Origin: Haematospirillum sp. H1815
Lineage (GTDB): Bacteria; Pseudomonadota; Alphaproteobacteria; Rhodospirillales; Rhodospirillaceae
Length of the DNA: 64,000 nt
NCBI RefSeq assembly: GCF_012102705.1
Contig: NZ_JAAVTA010000001.1
Coordinates: 310,001-374,000, forward strand
Direction of reading: 5' to 3'
This document shows, piece after piece, positions 9,406-18,199 of this stretch. Each line of letters begins with the position of its first letter. The first letter of the stretch is position 1. The translations under genes were made by a program, and so were the position numbers. The notes under the pieces were generated by a model. That model did not search any database. It saw only the letters and a list, made by a program, of their open reading frames with translations, and was not told where the DNA came from.

Positions 9406-10487
9406 CGGCGTTGCCTCCGCGTCAGCATACAGCCTTTGTGGGACACCGCGATGCCGAGCAGGCCTTTCTACAGGCTTGGAACCAAGGGCGTGTGCACCAT
9501 GCCTGGCTTTTTTCGGGAATGCGTGGCATTGGCAAGGCAACACTTGCCATGCGGATTGCCCGATTTGTGCTTTCTGATCGTGTATTAGTCGGGGCAACCA
9601 CCCTTGCTGTTTCAGAGGACGATCCGGTTTGCTCCCGCATCGCCCAGGACACGCACGGTGATTTTCGTGTTCTGGAGCGGACGTGGGACGAAAAGCGCAA
9701 GCGTTTGAAGGGCGATATCCCTGTCGATGACATACGGGCCCTTAGCGAGTGGTTATCAATGACATCATCACGCGGGGGGTGGCGTGTTGTACTTGTCGAC
9801 ACAGCCGATGACATGAACAGAAACAGCGCCAATGCGCTGCTGAAAATTCTGGAGGAACCTCCGCAGCGGACCCTGTTCCTGATGCTGTCGCATTGCCCGG
9901 GGCGTTTGCTGCCGACGCTGCGCAGCCGCTGTCAGCATGTTCCTATGCGCCCGCTTTCTGAAGCGCAGTGTCAGGATTTGATGGAGCGTTATGCGGCCTC
10001 ATCTCTGGATGTTGAGGCCCGTCGCATTCTTGTGCAGCTGGGCGAGGGCAGTATTGGCCAAGCCCTGGATCTCGCCAGCCAAGGGGGGGTAGAACATTAT
10101 CAGGCCTTGATGGGGATCCTGCGCGGCGTACTGGAAGGCTCCCCGAATCTACCGGCGTTGTATACTTTTGCTGATACGATCAGCCGAACAGAGGATGTCT
10201 TTCGCCTCGCAACTGATTTGATACTGTGGTGGTTGGGACGCGCGATCCGCTATGCCGGGCGTAAGATGGAATGCCCGGGGATTGTTCAGGATGATGCCTC
10301 TCTTGCAAGGATAGTTCTTGCGGCAGCTCCCCTTGATCAACTGATCGAAGTATGGGAAAAGATCAGGGCTTTGTTCGAGCGAGCCGAGGCTGTGCATCTT
10401 GATAGAAAACAAGTTTTTATCAGTGCCGTTCTGTCTCTTCAGGCGCTGGTCCGTTCCGTCCCGCAAACAGCTGGTTCTGTTCGCTGA
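9402..10487 (+). CDS. holB: DNA polymerase III subunit delta'
   Basis: Clamp-loader subunit delta' of the replicative polymerase. The 361-residue protein carries an AAA+ fold with a P-loop-like GMRGIGKAT (residues 39-47), the sensor region NALLKILEEPPQRTLFLML, and the SRC motif in RSRCQHVPMRPLS. I do not see the four-cysteine zinc module of the E. coli protein between the P-loop and THGDFRVLER, which appears to be a common alphaproteobacterial state (recalled, not checked). It is coupled to tmk by an ATGA overlap and followed 26 bases later by metG. Confidence 0.93.
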   Translation: MTALPPRQHTAFVGHRDAEQAFLQAWNQGRVHHAWLFSGMRGIGKATLAMRIARFVLSDRVLVGATTLAVSEDDPVCSRIAQDTHGDFRVLERTWDEKRKRLKGDIPVDDIRALSEWLSMTSSRGGWRVVLVDTADDMNRNSANALLKILEEPPQRTLFLMLSHCPGRLLPTLRSRCQHVPMRPLSEAQCQDLMERYAASSLDVEARRILVQLGEGSIGQALDLASQGGVEHYQALMGILRGVLEGSPNLPALYTFADTISRTEDVFRLATDLILWWLGRAIRYAGRKMECPGIVQDDASLARIVLAAAPLDQLIEVWEKIRALFERAEAVHLDRKQVFISAVLSLQALVRSVPQTAGSVR

Positions 10488-10513
10488 CGACCTATTTTCA
10501 GGAGATACCCGTG

Positions 10514-12073
10514 ATGACCGGGTCAAGGTCTTATTACATTACAACCCCGATTTATTATGTGAATGACCGTCCGCATATTGGTCATGCCTATACCACCTTG
10601 GCATGCGATGTACTGGCCCGCTTCAAGCGGCTGGACGGGTATCGGGTGATGTTTCTGACCGGAACCGATGAACACGGGCAAAAAGTTGAGAAATCGGCTC
10701 ATGCAAAAGGGATAGATCCTCAGGCCTTTACAGATGAGGTTTCCCGCAATTTCAGGGATCTTGCATCGGTCATGAAATACAGCCATGACGACTTTATCCG
10801 CACGACCGAGCCGCGTCACAAGGCTGCTTGCGCTGCGTTGTGGAAGCAGCTTGTCGACAGAGGCGATATTTACGCTGGAAAATATGCAGGCTGGTATGCC
10901 GTGCGGGACGAAGCATTTTATGCAGAAAGTGAGTTGCAAACGGCGCCCGACGGCACGCGTATTGCTCCAACAGGTGCTCCTGTGGAGTGGGTGGAAGAGC
11001 CAAGCTACTTTTTCCGTCTCTCGGCTTGGCAAGACAAGCTGCTGCGGTTTTATGACGAGCATCCAGACTTTATTGCGCCGGAAAGCCGCCGCAACGAGGT
11101 GATCAGTTTCGTTCAAGGCGGGTTGCAGGATTTGTCGGTATCCCGCACCACGTTCCGGTGGGGTGTTCCCGTGCCGGGTGACAGCGAGCACATAATGTAC
11201 GTCTGGCTGGATGCCCTGACCAATTATTTGACGGCAACGGGCTATCCGGATACGGGGCACGAACGATACAAGGCGTTCTGGCCCGCAGATCTGCATATGG
11301 TTGGCAAGGATATTCTGCGCTTTCACGCTGTTTACTGGCCAGCCTTCCTGATGGCAGCCGATCTGCCCCTGCCAAAGAGGATCTTTGCTCATGGCTGGTG
11401 GACGAATGAAGGGCAAAAGATTTCCAAGTCTCTGGGCAATGTCATTGATCCCTACGAACTGGTTGGAACGTTCGGTCTTGATCAGACCCGCTACTTTTTG
11501 CTGAGGGAAGTTCCTTTCGGCAATGACGGTGTTTTCTCGCGTCAGGCCTTTGTCCGGCGGATGAATACTGAACTGGCCAATGACCTTGGGAACTTGGTCC
11601 AGAGGACCCTGTCCATGATTGCCAAGAACTGTGGCGGCAAGGTCCCGGAGGTTGGTGTTCTGGAAGACAGCGACCGCCACATGCTGGATTCCGCTTATGG
11701 CCTGCTGGATGTCTTGAGGGAGCAGCTGGATCGTCAGGCGTTCCATGAGGCTTTGGAGAGTATTTGGGTTATTGTACGGGCCGCCAACGCCTATGTTGAT
11801 CACCAGGCACCGTGGTCCTTGCGCAAGACGGATCCCAAGCGGATGGAAACCGTTCTCTGGGTGTTGGCAGAATCAATTCGTCAGGTTGCCTTGCTGATGC
11901 AGGCGTTTGTTCCGGATGGAGCCGGGCGGATTCTGGATCAGTTGGGTCTGGGGCAGGAGCAGCGTGGCTTTGACACATTTGGTCCCCGGTTTGCCCTTGT
12001 TACAGGATCGGAATTGCCTGCGCCGCAGGGTATCTTCCCCCGCTATGCCGAGGAAGAGGTTGTGCGTTCGTGA
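10514..12073 (+). CDS. metG: Methionyl-tRNA synthetase
   Basis: Class Ia synthetase charging initiator and elongator tRNA-Met. The 519-residue protein shows HIGH at residues 21-24 (RPHIGHAYTT), FLTGTDEHGQKVEK, the KMSKS variant KISKS near residue 302 (GQKISKSLGNVIDP), and the helical anticodon domain. The connective-peptide region around YAGKYAGWYAVRDEAF has no CxxC pairs, so a zinc knuckle seems absent. GGAG at 10501-10504 can serve either GTG 10511 or ATG 10514; I prefer the ATG. The stop overlaps the tatD-like start by one base (TGATG). Confidence 0.97.
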   Translation: MTGSRSYYITTPIYYVNDRPHIGHAYTTLACDVLARFKRLDGYRVMFLTGTDEHGQKVEKSAHAKGIDPQAFTDEVSRNFRDLASVMKYSHDDFIRTTEPRHKAACAALWKQLVDRGDIYAGKYAGWYAVRDEAFYAESELQTAPDGTRIAPTGAPVEWVEEPSYFFRLSAWQDKLLRFYDEHPDFIAPESRRNEVISFVQGGLQDLSVSRTTFRWGVPVPGDSEHIMYVWLDALTNYLTATGYPDTGHERYKAFWPADLHMVGKDILRFHAVYWPAFLMAADLPLPKRIFAHGWWTNEGQKISKSLGNVIDPYELVGTFGLDQTRYFLLREVPFGNDGVFSRQAFVRRMNTELANDLGNLVQRTLSMIAKNCGGKVPEVGVLEDSDRHMLDSAYGLLDVLREQLDRQAFHEALESIWVIVRAANAYVDHQAPWSLRKTDPKRMETVLWVLAESIRQVALLMQAFVPDGAGRILDQLGLGQEQRGFDTFGPRFALVTGSELPAPQGIFPRYAEEEVVRS

Positions 12074-12861
12074 TGCTTGTTGACAGTCACTGCCATCTTG
12101 ATTTCCCGGACTTTTCGGACACCTTGCCCGACGTTGTTTCGCGTGCCCGTTCTGCTGGCGTCTCAACCCTGTTGACGATTTGCACGCATCTTTCACGCTT
12201 TGACGGTGTGCGGGCTGTTGCAGAGCGTTTTGATTCTGTGTGGTGCAGTGTGGGCATTCACCCGCATGAGGCCGGCCATGAATGCCTTAAGGATGCAGAG
12301 ACGTTGTTGCGTCTTGCCGATCATCCCAAGGTCGTGGCTTTCGGGGAAACCGGGCTTGACTATCATTACGAGCATAGCCCGCGCGACGACCAGAAAAAGG
12401 CCTTTCGTTTACATATGAAGGCAGCGCGGCAATCAGGGCTGCCTGTTATTATTCATACCCGTGATGCTGAAGAGGATACTGCAACGCTTTTGCGTCATGA
12501 AATGGATGCCGGTCCATTCCCGGGTGTTCTGCATTGCTTCAGTTCATCCTATGAATTGGGAAAGATAGCGGTTGATCTGGGGCTCTATATTTCCCTGTCG
12601 GGTATTATTACGTTCCGCAAGGCTGACGCATTGAGAGAAGCTGTTCGTGCTCTGCCGCTGGAGCGTATGCTGGTTGAAACGGATTCGCCGTATCTTGCAC
12701 CGGTTCCCATGCGTGGTCAGTGCAATGAGCCATCCTTTACGGTTCTGACGGCACGCAAACTGGCCGAGATCAAGGGGGTTTCAGAAGATGAGGTTGCCCG
12801 GATCACAACAGAAAATTTTTTCCGTCTTTTTTCAAAGGTAAAGCGTCCGGAATCTGTTTGA
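12073..12861 (+). CDS. TatD family metal-dependent hydrolase
   Basis: TIM-barrel hydrolase of the TatD/YcfH family; characterized members are metal-dependent DNases or deacylases, so the exact substrate here is open. The 262-residue product has the metal-binding HCH at residues 6-8 (DSHCHLDF), the conserved Glu in GETGLDYHY, PVIIHTRDAEEDT, GVLHCFSSSYELG and the terminal ETDSPYLAPVPMRG. Start is ATG 12073, overlapping the metG stop; a GTG at 12070 is directly in front. metG-tatD-metallohydrolase is a conserved alphaproteobacterial trio. Confidence 0.93.
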   Translation: MLVDSHCHLDFPDFSDTLPDVVSRARSAGVSTLLTICTHLSRFDGVRAVAERFDSVWCSVGIHPHEAGHECLKDAETLLRLADHPKVVAFGETGLDYHYEHSPRDDQKKAFRLHMKAARQSGLPVIIHTRDAEEDTATLLRHEMDAGPFPGVLHCFSSSYELGKIAVDLGLYISLSGIITFRKADALREAVRALPLERMLVETDSPYLAPVPMRGQCNEPSFTVLTARKLAEIKGVSEDEVARITTENFFRLFSKVKRPESV

Positions 12862-12877
12862 TATAAAGGGGTAGGCT

Positions 12878-13672
12878 GTGAAAGTAACGGTTCTGGGATG
12901 CGGTGTTTCAAGTGGTGTTCCTTCCTTGGAATCCGGGTGGGGAGCTTGTGATCCCGCTAATCCCCGTAACCGTCGCTCACGGGCCTCTATCTTGATCGAA
13001 GAGAAGGGGTACCGCCTTCTGGTCGATACATCACCGGATTTGCGCTGTCAGTTACTGGATGCCGGTATTACTCGCTTGGATGGGGTGCTCTATACTCATG
13101 CCCATGCGGACCATACGCATGGTATTGATGACCTGAGGGGTATTAACAGAAATATTGATGGGCCGCTTCCCACATGGGCGGATGATGCGACCTTTACGCA
13201 TATCCAGTCTTGTTTTTCTTATGCCTTTGAAGGTATTCCGCCGGGGCAACCTATTTTTCGTCCTTGGTTGCAGCGTCATCCCTTTCAGGACCAATTTATG
13301 GCTGGCCCGCTTTTGGTTCGCAGCTTTGTGCAGGATCATGGCTATAGCCTGAGCCAAGGCATACGGATTGGATCCTTTGCCTACTCTACTGATGTTGTAC
13401 GTCTCTCTGATCAAGCATTTTCCATCCTTGAAGGCGTTGATACTTGGATCATCGGTGTTTTTTCGGATCATGAGCATCCAACGCATGCCCATGTTGATCT
13501 TGCCCTAAGCTGGATTGAACGTGTCCGTCCCCGGCGCGCTGTGTTTACGCATATGGGCAACAGACTGGACTATGATGTGCTCAAGAGTTCATTGCCAGCA
13601 GGTGTGGAGCCCGCGTGGGATGGTATGGTTCTGGATATCCCGGACAGTGAAAAAGCGCCACCTTTTGGGTAA
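12878..13672 (+). CDS. MBL-fold metallo-hydrolase (PhnP-like)
   Basis: Metallo-beta-lactamase-fold phosphodiesterase-type hydrolase; the closest named relative is PhnP (cyclic ribose phosphodiesterase), but there are no phn genes here, so the substrate is unknown. The 264-residue protein shows the zinc motif HAHADH at residues 74-79, and further probable ligands in VFSDHEHPTHAHVD and VFTHMGN. Translation starts at a GTG (12878) with GGGGTAGG a few bases upstream. It follows tatD by 16 bases and likely ends the operon; its stop codon lies in the loop of the sodB terminator hairpin. Confidence 0.9.
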   Translation: MKVTVLGCGVSSGVPSLESGWGACDPANPRNRRSRASILIEEKGYRLLVDTSPDLRCQLLDAGITRLDGVLYTHAHADHTHGIDDLRGINRNIDGPLPTWADDATFTHIQSCFSYAFEGIPPGQPIFRPWLQRHPFQDQFMAGPLLVRSFVQDHGYSLSQGIRIGSFAYSTDVVRLSDQAFSILEGVDTWIIGVFSDHEHPTHAHVDLALSWIERVRPRRAVFTHMGNRLDYDVLKSSLPAGVEPAWDGMVLDIPDSEKAPPFG

Positions 13673-13680
13673 GGCGGCGC
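13650..13680 (-). terminator. Intrinsic terminator of sodB, overlapping the 3' end of the upstream hydrolase gene
   Basis: On the minus strand an 8-bp stem (13680-13673 with 13662-13655, one G-T wobble) with a 10-base loop is followed by TTTTT (13654-13650). It lies 38 bases beyond the sodB stop. On the plus strand the hairpin is followed by CTGTTT and may also stop the convergent tatD operon. Confidence 0.7.
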
Positions 13681-13718
13681 CTGTTTCATAAGTCAGCAGG
13701 CTCACTGCGCGGCGTTTT

Positions 13719-14318
13719 TCAACACGAACGAGCAAGGTTGGCGTTGACGAATTCCCAGTTGACCAAGTGGTTCAGGAACGTATCAACAAAGTCAGGGCGC
13801 CGGTTCTGGAAGTCGAGGTAGTAGGCATGCTCCCAGACATCCACCGTCAGCAGTGCATTCTGGCCGTGCACCATCGGTGTTTCTGCATTTGGTGTCTTGA
13901 CGATCTTCAGGGTGCCATTGTCCATAACCAGCCAAGCCCAGCCCGAACCAAACTGACCGATAGCCGCTGCCTTGAAGTCTTCACGGAACTTTTCGTAGGA
14001 TCCGAATGCGGCGGTAATCTTCTCTGCAATGATGCCAATGGGTGCACCGCCCCCGTTGGGCTTCATACAGTGCCAGAAGAATGTGTGATTCCAGACCTGG
14101 GCGGCATTGTTGAAAACAGGCGTATTCCCCGTCTTCCAGGATTCCAAGACAATATCTTCCAGAGCTTTGCCCGACAGGGGTGAGTCTTTCAGAAGATTGT
14201 TCAGGTTTACAACATAGGCGTTGTGGTGCTTGCCGTAGTGAAAGTCAAACGTCTGGGCCGACATGTGTGGTTCCAGCGCGGTCTTGTCATAGGGCAGGGG
14301 CGGAAGTTCAAAGGTCAT
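13719..14318 (-). CDS. sodB: Superoxide dismutase (Fe type)
   Basis: Converts superoxide to oxygen and hydrogen peroxide in the cytoplasm. The 199-residue protein carries all four metal ligands: His27, His78 (WNHTFFWHC), Asp160 and His164 (DVWEHAYY). Gln74 in AAQVWNHTF is the residue that normally marks iron-containing enzymes, in contrast to Mn enzymes with the Gln in the C-terminal half. I place the start at ATG 14318, preceded by AGAGGA; upstream in-frame ATGs would add 43 residues unlike any SOD. It is monocistronic, with its own terminator. Confidence 0.96.
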   Translation of the reverse strand: MTFELPPLPYDKTALEPHMSAQTFDFHYGKHHNAYVVNLNNLLKDSPLSGKALEDIVLESWKTGNTPVFNNAAQVWNHTFFWHCMKPNGGGAPIGIIAEKITAAFGSYEKFREDFKAAAIGQFGSGWAWLVMDNGTLKIVKTPNAETPMVHGQNALLTVDVWEHAYYLDFQNRRPDFVDTFLNHLVNWEFVNANLARSC

Positions 14319-14358
14319 AATGGTCCTCTCGAACATGGTGGTGCGAAATGTATCCGGT

Positions 14359-14378
14359 GCAGGGAAAACCTTCCCTGC
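14359..14378 (-). other. Hairpin in the sodB leader
   Basis: Perfect 8-bp stem GCAGGGAA/TTCCCTGC with a 4-base loop, about 40 bases upstream of the sodB start. There is no T-run after it in either direction, so it is not an intrinsic terminator. A role in sodB mRNA stability or regulation is possible but unproven. Confidence 0.3.
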
Positions 14379-14450
14379 GCAAAACATAAGAAGGCCGTGA
14401 AAAAAAGAAAAGCCCCCAGCGAGAAGGGAATGTGTTTGATGCGGCATACA

Positions 14451-15689
14451 CTAACGCGAAAGCGCCGCTTGTGCCGCTGCTATACCTGACACCGCTGCGC
14501 CTTCCAAGGTACAGGGGAGTCCGGTTGCCGTCCAGTCTCCGGCAAGCCACACGTTATTCCAACAGGTTTGTGTTGGCGGTCGCAGGCGATCCGTTTCCTG
14601 CGTCAGCATCAGGGTTGCAGCGCGCTCCTTGATGAGGCGGGCAGGGGGAACATGCCCTGCCAAACCCAGAACAACTTTGACCTCCTCCCACAGCAGGGAC
14701 AGGAGGCGCTCTGCGCTAATCGAGAGCAACATCCGGGATGCGCCAATATTTGCACTGACAAGGGGCCCCTTGGTTTGTATCCAGTCGCATACCCCTCCGA
14801 TAACGCCGACCAACTGATGATCCCGATGCTCGCGGATACGGAAATGGGCCGTAATGATCGGGCTCATGGGAAGTTCCGGAATGTTTAGCATCAGCTTGTG
14901 TGCTATACGAGCTGATACTGCAAGAATAATTTTGTCGGACGGTTGAACCGCCAGCGTGCGACCCCTTACCTGGAATCCCGTCATTCCGGAACCAGATAGA
15001 AATACCTGCTGAACCGGGCTTTCAAGGCAAAACCGGCCACCTTGTGCTTCAATCGCGTGTATCAAGGGAAGGATCAGGTCACGGGTATAACCTGTTCGGG
15101 GCACCAGCGGTTCCATGGCCTGCGCACCGCGGAAGAATGTTTTACGGAGAACATCCCTGAGAGGGTTCCAGGATACGATGGGAACCGGCGTATTCGTGAC
15201 AGCAAGCGCCAGAGGCTGCACAAGATGCGTGTAGATATGGTGTCCAATATGGTGTTCCATCTGCTCTGGATTAAGACTGCGGTTCAGCAGCTGTAAAAGC
15301 TTTATATGGTCGAGAAAGGAAGCTCCGGCAACGCGACGGTCTGGACGGCATAACCACCAAGGAACCCGCCCGCGATTGGGTTGAAGGCGCCATGCTCTAT
15401 TGGAAGCGAGGTCAAAGAAATCAAAGCGGGCAGGATACTGAATCCATTGGTCTTGGGCGTTACACTGTGTGATCAGTGTTCGCACGGCTTGATTCGCGGA
15501 CAGAACAAGGTGCGTCCCACAGTCAATATCTTGTCCCAGGGCAGGATCGTTAAAAGACCGGCAACGCCCACCAAGTTGTGAGGTAGCCTCGTATATAATG
15601 GGTCGTGCATTATTTCTGCATACTTCCAGTGCCGCAGACAGGCCGGCCAGTCCTCCCCCTATGATATGGACTGTCGGCCATTCTTTCAT
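14451..15689 (-). CDS. hpnE: Hydroxysqualene dehydroxylase / squalene-associated FAD-dependent oxidoreductase HpnE
   Basis: In the bacterial HpnCDE route, HpnE removes the hydroxyl of hydroxysqualene to give squalene, the hopanoid precursor. The 412-residue protein starts with a Rossmann FAD-binding motif IIGGGLAGLSAALEV, then the conserved YEATSQLGGRCRSF, and closes with VWLAGDWTATGLPCTLEGAA, the typical C-terminal FAD contact of the amine-oxidase/phytoene-desaturase superfamily. The start at ATG 15689 overlaps the stop of the upstream hpnCD gene (ATGA), so translation is coupled. An in-frame upstream start would overlap hpnCD by over 100 bases. Being directly linked to both synthase activities makes the assignment firm. 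Confidence 0.92.
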   Translation of the reverse strand: MKEWPTVHIIGGGLAGLSAALEVCRNNARPIIYEATSQLGGRCRSFNDPALGQDIDCGTHLVLSANQAVRTLITQCNAQDQWIQYPARFDFFDLASNRAWRLQPNRGRVPWWLCRPDRRVAGASFLDHIKLLQLLNRSLNPEQMEHHIGHHIYTHLVQPLALAVTNTPVPIVSWNPLRDVLRKTFFRGAQAMEPLVPRTGYTRDLILPLIHAIEAQGGRFCLESPVQQVFLSGSGMTGFQVRGRTLAVQPSDKIILAVSARIAHKLMLNIPELPMSPIITAHFRIREHRDHQLVGVIGGVCDWIQTKGPLVSANIGASRMLLSISAERLLSLLWEEVKVVLGLAGHVPPARLIKERAATLMLTQETDRLRPPTQTCWNNVWLAGDWTATGLPCTLEGAAVSGIAAAQAALSR

Positions 15690-17266
15690 CGGAAGCACCC
15701 GGCCAGAATTCCCTTGATCCGGGCAAAACGGGAAGGATGTACCCGCCCTGTTATCTGACAGAACAAGCCCCAGTATGTTGCCAGCATCAGAAGGGCAGGC
15801 CACATCCGTATACGACTGGTCCAGGACAGTTTCTCAAGGGCTTCTCCCGCACGGTCAAATTGCTGTTCTGTGGCGTGGGCGAAAGCCTGCCTGGAAAAAG
15901 CGACGGGATCCGGCTGTTCACGTGCTGCATCCAGAAGGCTGGAGGGAAGATAAAAACGCCCCCGGCGGGTATCTTCATTCAGATCTCGCAGAATATTTGT
16001 ATATTGCAAGGCTCTTCCGGCCTGATCTGCAAAGCTTTGAACCAGAGGGGTATTGCCCATGCCAAGGATGAAAAGAATAACCCGTCCGACAGCACCGGCA
16101 ACGCACTGGCAATAGTGGTCCAAGCTGGCCTGATCCGGAGGAGGATAGAACGCTGGATCAAGGTCCATGCAGCATCCTGCCAAGACAGCTTGCAGTTCAT
16201 GTCGGGGTAGATCGCCACGGAGCAATGATTCTGCAAGTGGAATGGCAAGAACAGGATCAGGGCATGGGAAATTGCCAGGATTACACAGAAAGTGCCCCCA
16301 GTCATCAAGCTCTGCTTGTCTGTATGCCCGTGGCTGATCGCTGTCAGCGCAGTCATCAACAGCCCTGCAGAACAGATAAAATATTGTCATAAGATCCCGT
16401 TTCCGGGACGGAAGAAGCCTGATGACAAACCGGAAGCTGCTGCCAGTTTGTAACAACCTTTCTTGCAGAACTTTGCGGGCTGATCTGTTGGGAAAGAAAG
16501 CCAGCAGGCATGCAGACAGCACGGTAAACAGGCTAAGCTTTCCTTGGTTCATTTTCAGGCGCGGAGATATCTTTTGCAACCTGCGGAGCAGGATTTCTGC
16601 CATGCCCAAGGCTACAGAAGCTTGGTATCGCAGACGTCTGTTACGGATTGACGCGGGAAGAAAAGACGCAATCTCGAGCAGGCTTTCCACCTGTTGCAGG
16701 CAGCGTTTCAGAACACTTTGCATGCGCGAAGACTCAAGCAAGCTGGACAGATCAGATGGATCCAGTCCAGCCTCACGCAACCATGTTGCGGGCATGTAGA
16801 CACGTTGCAGGGCTAAAATGTCGTGGCGTATATCCTGCACATGATTCAAAATTTGATGTGCACAGCACAGGGCATCGGCCGGGCGTCTGTCAGGGTGCGA
16901 TTCTTTGTGTATATCCAGTAGAAAATGACCAACAGGAACTGCCGAGTATGTGCAGTACCGGACCAGATCATCGAAGGTTTCAATATGGGTTCCCCTTGCA
17001 TCCTGCAGAAAAGCCTTCATCATCGTCCGGGCATGAGCCTGGTCTTGCGGAGCTTTGACTTCCTTTGGCAGGTTGTCCTCTAGGGCCATAAGCTTGGTTA
17101 TCTTGTCTTCTGTCGACAGGACAGGGTTATCAGCGATATCGTCAGCCTTCCGTACATAGTTATAAAAGGTCAGCACGCGCCGACGTAAAGAGGAGTCAAG
17201 AAAACGTGCGACCGGAAAATTCTCGTCCGATGGTGTTTTTGCGGCAGATGTTACCATCCGTATCAC
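15686..17266 (-). CDS. hpnCD: HpnC-HpnD fusion: hydroxysqualene synthase + presqualene diphosphate synthase
   Basis: One 526-residue protein made of two head-to-head isoprenoid synthase domains that are normally separate genes. Residues about 12-265 resemble HpnC (ENFPVARFLDSSLRR near the start; aspartate motifs DDIAD at 42-46 and NHVQDIRHD at 141-149). Residues about 266-526 resemble HpnD (TGSSFRFVIRLLPSRKRD; DDCAD at 304-308; NILRDLNED at 424-432, then GRFYLP). HpnD condenses two farnesyl diphosphates to presqualene diphosphate; HpnC converts this to hydroxysqualene. Both motif pairs are intact, so both halves could be active. I see no stop, frameshift or good internal ribosome site at the junction. 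The start is a GTG (17266) with AAGGAA about 10 bases before it; an ATG at 17257 is the alternative. hpnE follows by ATGA overlap. Confidence 0.9.
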   Translation of the reverse strand: MIRMVTSAAKTPSDENFPVARFLDSSLRRRVLTFYNYVRKADDIADNPVLSTEDKITKLMALEDNLPKEVKAPQDQAHARTMMKAFLQDARGTHIETFDDLVRYCTYSAVPVGHFLLDIHKESHPDRRPADALCCAHQILNHVQDIRHDILALQRVYMPATWLREAGLDPSDLSSLLESSRMQSVLKRCLQQVESLLEIASFLPASIRNRRLRYQASVALGMAEILLRRLQKISPRLKMNQGKLSLFTVLSACLLAFFPNRSARKVLQERLLQTGSSFRFVIRLLPSRKRDLMTIFYLFCRAVDDCADSDQPRAYRQAELDDWGHFLCNPGNFPCPDPVLAIPLAESLLRGDLPRHELQAVLAGCCMDLDPAFYPPPDQASLDHYCQCVAGAVGRVILFILGMGNTPLVQSFADQAGRALQYTNILRDLNEDTRRGRFYLPSSLLDAAREQPDPVAFSRQAFAHATEQQFDRAGEALEKLSWTSRIRMWPALLMLATYWGLFCQITGRVHPSRFARIKGILAGCFR

Positions 17267-17353
17267 AGGGAACGGTTCCTTTTTGCAGTCTTTCCTTTTA
17301 TATACCCGGCTGCTGGTGACATATCAGCTCTTCTTTATGGATGTCATCCCCAC

Positions 17354-18199
17354 ATGGATATTCATCAGCCGTTTTCCCAAGTGGTCAATGATGTGAAGCG
17401 TCATGATCCTGTCCGTTTCCTGACAACCCTTTTTGTACCGGACAGGGTTCGCCCAGCTCTGTGGGCTTTGTATGCCTTTAATGCCGAGCTGGGACGTATA
17501 CGTGATGTTGTTACGGAACAGGTTCTTGGGCAGATTCGTTTTCAATGGTGGCGTGACACACTGGAGAATCTGGAGGCCGGTGTTGTTGCGAAGTCCCCTA
17601 TTGTGCAAGACCTAGCAACCTTGGTCCAGACGTATTATGTTCCCGTTTCTTTGCTATGCCATATGGTGGATGCCCGATCTGCAGAAGTAGAGAGCCTTCC
17701 TTTCGAAACGGAGCACGCCTTGGAACAGTATTGTGATGGCTATGGTGGTGCTCTGGCAGAAGCCGTATGCAGAATTGGTGGCGTTCATGACGAGGTTGTT
17801 GTCAGTGCTGCCCGTCAGGTTGGGCAGGCCGCCGTTGTTGCCCGAACCTTGCTCGGGGTTCCGGCTTCTCTTGTTGCGGGGCATTGCCCCGTTCCCTCCG
17901 GCGTTCTGGATGCTTTGAGTCTTGATCCGGAACAGCTTGGTGATCCCGATGCTGTAGTAAAGCTTGCCCCATGGAGCTTGGATCTTTGTCGGATGGGGCG
18001 AGGCATGCTTGGTGCGGCCCGGCACACTGTTTCACGCCCACCGCGCGATATATTGGCGGTTTTCTTGGAGGCCATGGCTGCGGAGCGAACATTCTCTGTG
18101 CTGGAGAGAAATGGCGGTAATCTGACCGATCCAGACCTGCATCGTCCGGATAATCGGGCGCTGGGGATGACGTGGCGCGTTCTACGAGGCCGGTGGTAA
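17354..18199 (+). CDS. Squalene/phytoene synthase-fold protein, NDUFAF6-like (possible complex I assembly factor)
   Basis: 281-residue protein of the squalene/phytoene synthase superfamily, but of the branch that includes mitochondrial NDUFAF6 (C8orf38), a complex I assembly factor. Sequence support: the start PVRFLTTLFVPDRVRPALWALYAFNAELGRIRD and IRFQWWRDTLE, typical of this branch, where the Asp-rich catalytic motifs of true synthases are replaced (NAELGRIRD in place of DDxxD). Enzymatic squalene synthesis is therefore unlikely. It is transcribed away from hpnCDE, with 87 bases between them, and complex I genes lie at the far end of this window. The 3' end overlaps the convergent DUF2336 gene by 18 bases. 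Shine-Dalgarno match is poor. Confidence 0.8.
   Translation: MDIHQPFSQVVNDVKRHDPVRFLTTLFVPDRVRPALWALYAFNAELGRIRDVVTEQVLGQIRFQWWRDTLENLEAGVVAKSPIVQDLATLVQTYYVPVSLLCHMVDARSAEVESLPFETEHALEQYCDGYGGALAEAVCRIGGVHDEVVVSAARQVGQAAVVARTLLGVPASLVAGHCPVPSGVLDALSLDPEQLGDPDAVVKLAPWSLDLCRMGRGMLGAARHTVSRPPRDILAVFLEAMAAERTFSVLERNGGNLTDPDLHRPDNRALGMTWRVLRGRW

Noticed and set aside
10523-11803. 426-codon open frame antisense to metG
   Set aside because: Fully opposite a certain gene, with no domain or signal; long antisense frames are common in this composition.
14359-14378. sodB leader hairpin read as the hpnE terminator
   Set aside because: The T-rich tract on the minus strand comes before the hairpin rather than after it, so it cannot act as an intrinsic terminator; kept only as an unassigned hairpin.
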